A DNA stretch of 64,000 bases from Mastacembelus armatus (taxonomy: Eukaryota > Chordata > Actinopteri > Synbranchiformes > Mastacembelidae). Shown here piece by piece: positions 53,844 to 64,000 of the stretch (the stretch's first letter is position 1; every line of letters starts with the position of its first letter). Made by a program: the position numbers and the translations under genes. The stretch is taken from NCBI RefSeq assembly GCF_900324485.2, contig NC_046648.1:21789739-21853738 (forward strand). Reading direction: 5' to 3'. A model generated the notes under the pieces. It ran no database searches and was not told the origin of the DNA. It worked only from the letters and a program-made list of their open reading frames with translations.

Positions 53844-56800
53844 TAAAAACCACAGACAGAGTGATGTGGTTTACTTGGACTCTAAATGGATTTATTTTAG
53901 CTTATTGCAGTGAAAGAGAACTGTTTTATTCCAGACTGTGTTTCCCCAAGTCATACCAGATTTACCTGAAGTTGTTGGAGGCACTGCCACTAAAAGTTGA
54001 GACCCCATTCTCTAATCCTAAACTTAATCTGCAGAAAAATGCAAGAAGCCAGTAACAAGTGGCAACAAAAACATGACTGTTCCTCAGGAAAAATCACCAA
54101 ATGTGTGTTTTTAGTGCTTTCACACCCTCAGCCAATCAAGTGACTGCGTGAAGTCTTCATTAAATTTCAGTGTATTTCTGCAAGATGTCATTTTTATTTA
54201 AAAAATGCCAGAGGAAGTGACAGATAAAATCATGTCTACAGCTCATGTGCGTAGCTTTAATATTAGGACTACTAGAACTTTTGACATGATAAACTGCAGA
54301 TAAGAAAATATTCCCAACTCAAAAGGTCCAGATTTGGAATTTTAGAATCAGCATCTTCATCAGCAGATGAAGCTCATGATTTGTCACTTTTCCCGAGCAT
54401 GTTAAATACTGACTTGCTACTAAATGAAAGGTGAAGTTGAACCTGCTTCAATCTATTTTCCTACCCTTTGCAAAGATGACCCTATGAAATGAGTAAGAAT
54501 TTCATATATTCTCTGTATACGCAACATTTTGTCACAAGCATTAATCGCAGTTCATTATTTGTGCTTTATGTTTTTACTGACAGTGATCTGCAGGTGAGAG
54601 GCTTCATGCAGTTCATCTCTAACACTTCGAGCTCAAAGATTACAAAAAATAAAACATTTGTCTTGATTGTTGCAGTCACAGTAATGCCTGACCTGATGTG
54701 TCTCATATAATTTGAATTTCTTCCTTTTAACGAGCATAAATATGTATTAATCAAAGTTTACAGGTATTTGCAAAAACATCCAACTCTCAAAACAAGTATC
54801 ATGTTCAGCAGCAGCAGTAAGAGAAAGATGAAGGAGCTCAGGAAGAGCCCTCTTCTGAAGAGCCACATCACCTGCTCACCTCATCAGCAGGAGCACAGCA
54901 GGTTTTCATATCCTGTCTAATGAACCAATGAGCTCACAGCAAAGTCATGATAAGCACAAAACACAAAACGGATTCGCTGATGCAGGCATTTCCCAGAATT
55001 CCTGCTGGATTTGAGGCAATTAAGAAATGACAAGTTGGGTCAGGGAGTGGGGGGTGGTAGTTGGGGTGGGGGATATTAATTAATTTACAGTTTAAGGCCT
55101 GACAAAGGTTGATAAGACACTGACTGGCACATAGAGGTAATTGTGTTAATTAATCGGTGAGCAGTTAATCTGCTAACAAAGAGTATGTGCAGAGGTTTGA
55201 GGGGAGAACAAGAGGACGTTATCAAATGTAACAGTAATGAATTTCAGAAGATTTTGCAAGTGGAGTCAAAGAGGGACTTTAACAAACAGCTACAGAGAAA
55301 CATGCCTGTTATAGAAATGCATACACTCATGCTGACCTCATATCTAAATTCAAAGTGTACTTATTAGAGTTTGATGTTCAAGTGTCCTTGTTGTTCTGCT
55401 TAGATATGTTACTTTACAGTCAGCAGGAGAACGATTGACAAGTGAAAGCTGAGTGCAGACTTAGTTCATTTGAAGTTAATGTAAAAAAAACATCCCATCC
55501 ATCGTGTTTTGGTTTAAATAAAATGTCTAATAAATACAAACAAATTCTTACTGACATTCTGAGAGAACAAGGTCCTCTTTGTATGTTTATTATATCTGAA
55601 CAACAAACCTAAATAATGCACAAGTGACAGTCATTATGAATTCATGCTGTGCAGCCAAACATTGTTCAAACCAGCACTTCAGATTAGTCAATTAAAGTTT
55701 CCAGTGATAACAGAAATGTTAGTGAGACTGTGGAAAATCTGTATAAAATGATGCAGACTTTCATTTAAATAATTCACTCTAAACATCATTAAACCTGAAT
55801 GAAGAGCTGAAAGAAACTAATACAAAATATATGTGATACTGCCTGACATTGTGAAATAAAATTATTTAATAATTGTATACTACGTCCACAAAAATAAGTA
55901 GAAGAAGCTTCAGTACCCTCACTTTAAGTTAAGCTCCAAAAATGCTGGATCCTACATTTTCCATAATGCAAATAATCCTTGATTAGACCTAATTTCATGC
56001 TTCCAGTGTTCATGTCAGTAATTTGAGCTCAAGTCCAATTCAAAAATGTTCCTGATTTCTCAGACCTAAGAAAGCTACAGCAGACATAATGGAGCTGTTT
56101 TCACAGGCTGAGTGGTGCTTCTTATGACAAGTAGAGTGACCCTTTAAAACAGGGGCGTGACACTTATGGAGGGGGGGGAAGAGAGAAACACATTGATATT
56201 TATAACTCCACAATAAAGTTGTTGTATAATGACATGATTTGGAGAAGCTGGGACCTTCGCATTTGTTCCAGTTGATTAATCTGTGACAGCGCCTCTGACA
56301 CTGTATTCTGTCCTCAGGGCTGCAGGCCTGCTGAAGTTTAATCAGCAGCGTGTGACACACCTGAGCCCTTTGCATATGAGCCAGAGCAGCAGTCGGCTGT
56401 GCCAGATATCTTTGGCCTCTGTGTTGTTACAGCAAATATTAATCCACTTCTTACACCACTGACTTTAATATTCCTCTTACTATTTGTTTATATTGTTAAT
56501 TACTTATTGTAAACAACTTTTAGTATACCCATCTGACTCCCTTTTGTGCTAAAAGATGTGCTCAGGTCTTTTAACAAAATATAATTAAACAGTACAGATT
56601 ATGAAAAAATAATTAAAGCTTTGTAATAGATATAAAATAATTAAATCTTAGTAATAGAATATATTTAGGATTATAGTACCTAAATTGAATTATTTAGTGA
56701 GTAATTCAATTTTCTATTTTTATTGTGAAACTCAGAAATGAACTAAAGTTATCAATTAAATGTAATGAAGTAAAAAGTACAATTTAATTTCAAATGACAT

Positions 56801-59800
56801 TGAGTATAAAGTAGCACAAAATGGAAAAGCTCAGTTCAAGTTTCTTAAAGTTATACACACATGCATGAGTAAATGTTTTTTTTTCTACCATTGTAAACCA
56901 AATATTAACTGATTACTCATTTCAGCACTAAATCAACCTGAGCAGCAGAGGAGCACTTGAGGCAGTGAATATCCAGTAGATGGCAGTGTTGTGTTAAAGT
57001 AGGACTTTCACATGTCTCCACAACACCAGTGACTTTTATGGCAGCACACATTCAATATAAACATCCTAGACTGATTTTATGGGTGCAATGAATTCTAGAT
57101 CAATCATTTCAACAATGTTCAACACCTGGCACAACCAAGCAGTTCCACCTCTTAGTGCACCCCAGAAGCCCTGTGGGCACAAAGGCCTAAAATCTGCACT
57201 GAATCAATGTCAGCCTGAGCCTGAATGCTGTTACAGCATGCTATACTGCCAGCATGAAAACAAGGGAACTTCATTATTCTAAACATGCTGCTCTCAGCAA
57301 TTTGTTGCGTAGCATTACCCCTGAGTCATAGAGTGGAACCTGGGGGATGTAACACCCCAGGTCGTAAGTTTAATATCCAAACCACAGGCCCAATGTGTTT
57401 CTGACCAGCTTAGTGGCTTTCCAATGGTCCCCAGTCTGCCTCAAGAGCCATTAACGCCTCCTGCGGTGAACTCAATGGATATGGTGTTGAAGGCATAGCC
57501 CTCTTCTTAATGACCCTACACTCCCCTGGGCTCCAAGCTCATAAATTTTAGCCTAGATCACACTGGCTGCGTTGACTCAACTGTAAGTATAGTTCAGTTC
57601 ATAAACACCATAGGGTTATTGTGATGTGTGACTGCCTGGGATTTTATGTGAAATATTGATGCATAATAGACAGTTTTGGGACTGAATTGCATTGTTTTGA
57701 TGTAAGGGCACAATGAATGGTATTGTTGTAATGTCTGGGTGCAATAACTATAAAGTTGATCTATTCTAAGGTTCCCACAGTAATGAAGGTAATAACCAGA
57801 TGGAGCAGATTTTTAAAAACAAGAGAGAGAGAGATTCTTCTCTTAGGAAAACAATGATTTGGGTCTATGACTCTCATTTCCCTGCTGCATTCTGCTTCTT
57901 TTTGGATTGGTTTTGTACGTTCAGTGGACTGATAGTCATTTTATCTTTCCTTTCTCTGCTCCTGCAAGAGCAGCATGGACTGTCCTTGCATAAAGCCACC
58001 CATTTCTAATAGTTTGTTTTTGCTGTTTAATGACACAGAGCTGTACCTGCGGCACCTAATGAGAGCTTGATTCTCAAGGTGACAGGTTCGGCTGTAGTAC
58101 CTGAGTTTGGTCTTGGTCTTGATGTGTTTTCTCTTATTTTGGATTTACTTCTGTCCTGTGAGGGGCTTGCATAGAAAGGCTGTTGTTCCCCTTATTGATA
58201 TAAATTTGTTAATACCTTTTACAAGTGTAGTAATTATTTTCCATTGTGTGATTTTGCCATGTAACAAGCATCCTCATTTAAGAGGCACAGATTATGCACA
58301 CGTTAAAGTGTATTTTATTTTAAAGCTTTGTGTGTTAGGTAAATCACAAGTTTAGTGAATACGAAAACATTTACTTTATATTTATCTTGATTACTTTATT
58401 TCTAGTTTGCTGTCATCATACCCCATTTTCATACTTGCCAGGAAAAGATGCAAGGATGAGTTAATCAATAGAAAATTATTTAGAAAGCATTTAGAAAATT
58501 GAACAATCATTTAGTCCATGAGGGGAAGATTTTTCTTGTCCTACATCATATAATTAAAAAGAGGGGTATGGATATGAGCATATGGCAAAACAGCTAATTG
58601 AATTGTTACTAGGTTTTGAGAGGTTGTGATGGTCTTACTGGTTTCTGATGTTTAATAAATCAAATGATTGAGAATATATTCAAGAGTTTAATAGTAGAAA
58701 TAATAAATTGCAGTCCTAAGCTGCAGTACTTTACAATAATATATATTCCAAAGAAAATATGATCAAAGTTGATCCAGTTTTTATTACAGATTTCCCTCAT
58801 TGTGTTTCCTCAGCAGTGTTTCTGGGCTGATTTGTAGTGGAGGGGTATTAACAAGAGGAACAGCTGTTTCAGTGAACCTGACTTAATTTCTAGGATGGGC
58901 TTCAAAACTTATTCATTAATCAGTTGATGAGTTTAAACTAGAGTTTAGTTTCTAGAACTTACTTCTAATAGCAGTGACCTACGACATAAAAAAGCATGAG
59001 GAAACATGTACACATTAAATATAAATCATTTTATAATATACAAATTATACAGATGTCATGAACAATAGGAATGTGGATACTCAGGATAGCAAAGATAAAG
59101 AGTAATTTTTCTTCTGCAATAGCGTAACACTGCTATGCAAGTGACAACAGCACATGATCAAAGATACTCAACATTCAAGATGGCAGCCGAGGTGATAAAA
59201 ACTAACATCAGAGACAAAACCTTCGAATATGTTTTCCAGAGGCTGTGAGCAAGCTAAAGTGACAACACAGGAAAAAATGACGACACCCTATTGTATCATG
59301 TTCTGTCATTTCTACTTTGCCCATTTCACATCATAGTAGCACACAGGAAATGAACCATTATTTTTTTTTTTTTACAGCATTACCAAGAACAATTGCACTA
59401 GCGCTATTATTGAGGCTCAGAGACAATTATGTTGATATAAGACTGAAAACTGTATATGACCTTTTTTTTTTTTTTTTACACAAATGGGTGGAGGGCTGCA
59501 AATGTTTGTCTAGCATTAGTTAAAAGTCTCCTTTTCACAAAAAGGCTACGAATTAACGTGATCCAGCATCATTTAACTGATGAAACGTCAGATCTTGCCT
59601 CTCTTTTATCTCCCTGGGTTTTTCTTTTTTCTAATACCAGATGGGGAAAAAACTCACAATTACCCACAGTCCCTGGAGTGTACTCATGTCAGAGGTTAGA
59701 CTGCACTGCAACCAATCAGCCCTTATCAGGAAGAGGTGCAGCCCTGAAGGCCACAGCCTCAGGTAGAATGAGCAGATACAGGGCTGGTTGAAACTTCTGT

Positions 59801-62800
59801 CAAGGATATGATAATACATGTTTGTGGATGTGTAGCTGGAATGTAGTCAGAGTTGAAAAAACACAGTAATATCACATGAGATCACCTCACATCACCTCGA
59901 TTTTCCAAACTCTGCTTCTTTAGTTAAAGTGGAATATTATTTATCTGTTTTCACAGGATGCCAAGAGGGAATACATGTTACAGTTTCAGATTATAAAACA
60001 AAAAACAGGAGAAACACAGGAATACTGAAATAAATTTTATATTCACAAAACAATCAAAATCTTTATCTTGACACTGGAGAGAATGAGGAAATTGATTCAA
60101 TCTGCTGAAATAACTTGAGTAGGATGCAGTGAGGGAATTTCTCAAATAATTCTAATGATCATGTCAGCTATCAAAAGGCATCTTTTGGTATTGCCTTTCA
60201 TAATTCACGTTTGTCACATTCTGACAAATGTGTGAAAGTGACAGCTGAGTCTTATTTGCTCCTCAGCTGCTCTGATGTAAGAGGCAGCATCAAATATTTC
60301 TGAATACAGTAAATGTTTATTAAAGCTCAGTGAAAAGCTAATAGCAGTTAAGAGAATGAATTAAAAAAAAAACAGAAAATGTTATCACTTCATGTCTTAA
60401 TTCATTATCAGAGTGGTTATTCGTCATGTGCTTGTGCAAACTCCTGTATACAGCTGTGGAAAATCCATTCTGGCTCAAATATGACCTCTGACCCTATCTG
60501 CCATTAGCAGTGACCTCAAACTCACAGGTCTGGGCTCCACCATGAGTGGAGGGCGAGAGGACAAGGAACATATGTTTCAGGGGGTCACACATGATGCAAA
60601 CCGTCGATTTAAACCTAACAGCAGCCCTAGGGAGGTAGCTGGCAGCATAAGTCTGAAATACATTTTAGTAAGCTTTAGCAGAACAGCAGAGGCAACACAC
60701 AGCCCACAATATAAACAAAACAACAAAAAACATGTTCAGAACACCTTAAAAAGAAACAAAAACATATTACCTTCTTACCACAATTTAATTCTTTATCCCC
60801 TCACTGTGAATTCCAGTAATACACAGGAAACAGCTTCAAAATACACTGACTGCAACAAAACTTTCCTGTTGACTACAAGAAACATATAACACTGAAATCA
60901 CCATTGTGCCTCTAAAAGACATTTCTAATAGCTGATTGTGGGCCATTTACACTATAGTCATAAGGCTAAACTGGTCACAGTTTTATATTCTACTCTACAC
61001 AAAAACATTTGCCATTTTACATTCAAAAAATCTCAGCGGCGGATGGTTTAGTCCTTGAAAAGGAGAGCACTTTACAGTAAAATCAATCAGTCTCCAGACC
61101 ATCATATCATCTACTCTCATAACACAAAACATCCAAATTATGACAAATTATAATCTGTATAAAGCAGAACAGCAGGTAGTTTAAGTTCTTGATTAACCAA
61201 AAGCTTACAATGCTTAAACATTTTAATAAATAGGTTTTCCAATATATCAAGTGTGTAATTTCTTTACAAAATTTCAGTTTTAACACAAGTTCTTCCTCCT
61301 CAGTGCAAATGGTTTCCTGTGACATCAGCGTTAAATCTAAAGGCTATTTGCTTGACTTGTTGAGGTGTTTTTCTATCAATACTTCCCCCAATAAGTGACC
61401 TCCATCAGAAATGTGATTGCTGACAGATACCCCACTGACAAAATCCATTAGTGGGCTAATGAGAACTCCACCATGAATGTCAGCACCTCCATCCCTCCCG
61501 TTTCCCTTTCTAAACAAAACGCTACATGATACCATGAAACAGCATGTCATGACTTGGTTGTTGTCAGAAATTATATCTGGTAAGAGGTGCTTAAAGAGCT
61601 GGAAGTAAAGTAATGACAGAAATATTAACAGGGAATGTGAAACACAAAAGGCCGTTAAATTAAATCAAGCTCTGTGGTCTTCCTCTTTCACTCTGAACGT
61701 CTCAATTTCTCCCTCTCAAGCTGTAGTTTTGGTCTCGGTAAACAACAAACCTCAGTGCTGTCCATGTAGTTCAGCCTTCTTCCACACTGACAAGTGCTTT
61801 TGTTTGTGGCCACTCCCTAATTATAACTAAAGCAGGAACTTTGTGTGGCAATAAATCCTCACTTATATGTAAAAGCTAATTAGGTGCATCTAAATATGGG
61901 TTCTGCAAACATTTGGATGAATCTCACATCCTTATTTAAGTTGGCTTTGAATATGGAACATTCTGTGTGCAAGGTGAGCTTAGCACACCACACGTCAGAG
62001 TGATTATCGGCTTAGAGCTCAGCGTAAACAATTATCTCTTCACCCTACTTTGGATTGCCTGTCGCAACATACGCATTTCCCGTCATCTCTACCAGTGTTC
62101 TCCAAGTTCCCTCCACATCACAACTCCCTATGGTGCACAGAACTGAGGAACAGGATATGGGATACAGTCTGTGATCACATAGGGCACTTTTAGTTGTCAT
62201 TCCGGTGGATGAGACAAGCCTGCGTCTTGTCAGGATTCTGTCACTTAAATTTTGGAGCCGACTTGTTTGTTCCCAGCTTCACTGAGAGAAAAGAGCTGCT
62301 CAAACTGCTCCATGGTCAGTAGAAAGTACCCTTTAGGAAAAGCTCCGGGCCATTTTTAACTAAGTAACCCTATTTACACAGGTTGTAAGTTATCATAAAT
62401 CCCATTGCAACAATAATGATGTAATGCTCCTCACTCCCTTAAAGGCTTGGTCACACCACTCAACGTCACAGTGTCATTTATCCCTGTGCCTTTGCCAACG
62501 TTGTGATTCTAGAGGCTCGGTGCCACAGGAACCATTGGCAAGGCTCATTAAAAACCACTGTGACTTGACTCCTCTCTAACATTTTCTTTTCAGGATTATG
62601 CACCATTCTGTTCAATCCAGGGTAAATGCAGGGATGAAGAAAGCTCTGAAAGCTTGCTAATTGCTCACTGACAGTTAGCTTGGTTACTAACAGTTTAATC
62701 AAAGAGATATTGCTACCAATAACACCTGCCTCATAACTGTCTGCAAACCGTGAAGCGTTTTTACTTGGACAGAGGAAGTTAAATAGAAATTGAACACAAT

Positions 62801-63370
62801 ACAGTTAATAATAGCTTCCTCCGTTTTGGATTCAGAAAGTCTAGAAAGTTTGCTATTGTTCAATAAAGAATTTTACTTTGGCCTCACAAACACATTCATA
62901 AATAATGTTAATTTTAATTTCACTGCAGTGTTGTGCTGTTTTAAGTGTTGATATGTGATAAGGTCTTTCAATTGTTGCTCAGTTTAAGTAAAACAAAAAT
63001 TTGCCCTGTATGATCAAGACATCGTTCGATTTCTTCACCCCCACCTCATCCCATCATCTTATTCCAGTGACTCCACATTGACTATCTTGCACCAGCATCC
63101 CCTGTTTGGTATATATACATTCAGTATGTGTGGTCGTACAGTAGGACTGATGTATGCAATTACATGAACTCATTCTGTAGCTAAACGGTGGCAGGTTGTG
63201 GGGAAAAGATTTGTCAAAAATGGCAGGTTTGGAAAATACTGCAGCGATTGGGATCGAAGCCCCGTTAATCTGGATCTGGGACAACAGTGTGAACCAGTTC
63301 TTAAGTTGGGGAATTTGAGAGGTAGGGTGGAAAAAAGCTTGAGTTGGACTACTTGGGGCTACTCTTGAGC
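53844..63370. other. Gene-poor 9.5-kb region
   Basis: I find no supported exon, RNA gene or promoter. All open frames are short, low-complexity or lack splice sites, and no family likeness is visible. Homopolymer runs (for example T runs at 59357-59374 and 59463-59479) and AT-rich unique-looking sequence prevail. The stretch could hold distal regulatory elements of vmo1 or the right-hand gene, which cannot be judged without alignment. Confidence 0.4.
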
Positions 63371-63985
63371 CTACTCTGGGGTTTGCTTAGTTGGCGTGGC
63401 CTGTAAATCTACCGCAGTGACCTCAATACCTGCTGGTTCCTCTTCCTTGTGTTTGATCATGTACTTTTTGCTTTCGTCTTTTTCCTCGTCTGTCTCGACC
63501 CCGTTTTCTATCACAACTTCTGCTAGGCTTCCATCCTTCTTCTCTTTGGTCTTGTTCTCTGTTTTGACAATTGCAATGGTTCCTGCCACTTCCTGGATTT
63601 CTCCATTTTCTAAATGCTCTCCATTCTCTTTTGATTCTTTTCCATCCTGTGTTATCTTTTCTTCTTCTGTGCCATTTTCTGCTCCTCCATCTTTCTTTTT
63701 GACAGTCTCTATGCTGATTTCAATCCCGTCATCAATCTTTCTATCTTTCTCACACCTCATTTCTCCTTCTTTTGATGTCTCAATTTCTCTCGCTGCCTCT
63801 GCGTCTGCTACGTTCTCCGTTTCATCCCTACTCTGTTCCTCCTCTTTCTCTACCTTTTCTCTCTCATCAAGAATCTTGGGATCTTCTGCATCTTTCTCTG
63901 CTTTTGCTTTTTTCTTCTTCTTGTTCTTTGATGTGTCTTTGATGCAGTTCTTGTTGGACTTGCTTCGGGCCTTGAAGATCAATTT
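63371..63985 (-). CDS. Terminal coding exon of an unidentified gene, highly charged (partial)
   Basis: An acceptor-like TTTCAG on the minus strand (ending at 63986) opens a 205-codon frame down to the stop at 63371-63373. It begins KLIFKARSKSNKNCIKDTSK, has a Lys run (NKKKKKAKAEK), and continues as an acidic, Glu/Lys-rich low-complexity tail (EKVEKEEEQSRDETENVADA) ending in ATPTKQTPE. No domain is recognised. A long unbroken frame in the sense opposite to the mirror-image Ser/Phe-rich frame on the plus strand, together with the splice acceptor, argues for real coding sequence. It looks like the intracellular, disordered C-terminal tail of a larger protein whose other exons lie beyond the right end of the window. 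Confidence 0.6.
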   Translation of the reverse strand, partial: KLIFKARSKSNKNCIKDTSKNKKKKKAKAEKDAEDPKILDEREKVEKEEEQSRDETENVADAEAAREIETSKEGEMRCEKDRKIDDGIEISIETVKKKDGGAENGTEEEKITQDGKESKENGEHLENGEIQEVAGTIAIVKTENKTKEKKDGSLAEVVIENGVETDEEKDESKKYMIKHKEEEPAGIEVTAVDLQATPTKQTPE

Positions 63986-64000
63986 CTGAAACATCACATT

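Noticed and set aside
57079-57282. Small open frame in the gene-poor right part
   Set aside because: No family likeness, no splice sites or promoter, and the length is within chance expectation.
63396-63989. 197-codon plus-strand frame rich in Ser and Phe
   Set aside because: It is the antisense mirror of the Lys/Glu-rich minus-strand exon, which has the splice acceptor and a more plausible composition.

Overview
The window is nuclear DNA of a ray-finned fish, most likely an acanthomorph/percomorph teleost. The genes are short with small GT-AG introns, the AT-rich spacers carry many simple repeats, and several degraded teleost-type dispersed repeats and one Tc1 transposase tail are visible. 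The gene set (two hes/her repressors, a Notch-like receptor, tap1, brd2, MHC class II scraps) matches an MHC-paralogous chromosome segment of the brd2/tap1 type.

Layout. 0.7-7.5 kb: two tandem Hes/Her repressor genes (+), each of three coding exons and ending in WRPW. Between and behind them lie at least four copies of one architecture: a GGGAA-type RBPJ site, a TACCTGTTA-like core 37-39 bp later, and an inverted TTCCCAC RBPJ site about 90-120 bp from the first. 9.3-16.5 kb: an 11-exon Notch-family gene (-), 792 codons in my model, whose signal peptide is spliced straight to Lin-12/Notch repeats, so the protein has no EGF repeats. 17.3-21.3 kb: a five-exon gene (-) for a ~608-residue protein carrying two copies of an uncharacterised Cys-containing domain. 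22.4-29.5 kb: tap1 (+), 12 coding exons, 740 residues, with a kappaB site, TATA box and ISRE at its promoter. 31.1-40.7 kb: brd2 (+), 12 coding exons, about 840 residues. 42.8-46.5 kb: exon-sized relics, including an MHC class II alpha-type membrane exon and a disrupted class II beta2 Ig exon. 49.1 kb: Tc1 remnant. 50.3-50.7 kb: degenerate telomere-like CCCTAA repeats. 51.6-53.8 kb: a secreted VMO1-family gene (+). 53.9-63.3 kb: no gene recognised. 63.4-64.0 kb: the last exon (-) of an unidentified gene running off the window.

How the parts relate. The left 16 kb is a Notch-pathway neighbourhood: two Hes/Her repressors with clustered RBPJ sites beside a ligand-domain-less Notch-like receptor, tail to tail with the second her gene. 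The middle is immune and chromatin related: the TAP1 half of the MHC class I peptide transporter, with interferon/NF-kB type promoter elements, followed by the BET protein BRD2, the same pairing as in the mammalian MHC. The class II relics beyond brd2 may be a footprint of class II genes once linked to this segment.

All gene models were built by eye from splice sites, reading phases and recalled family sequences. No database search was run, and symbols are assigned by similarity only.
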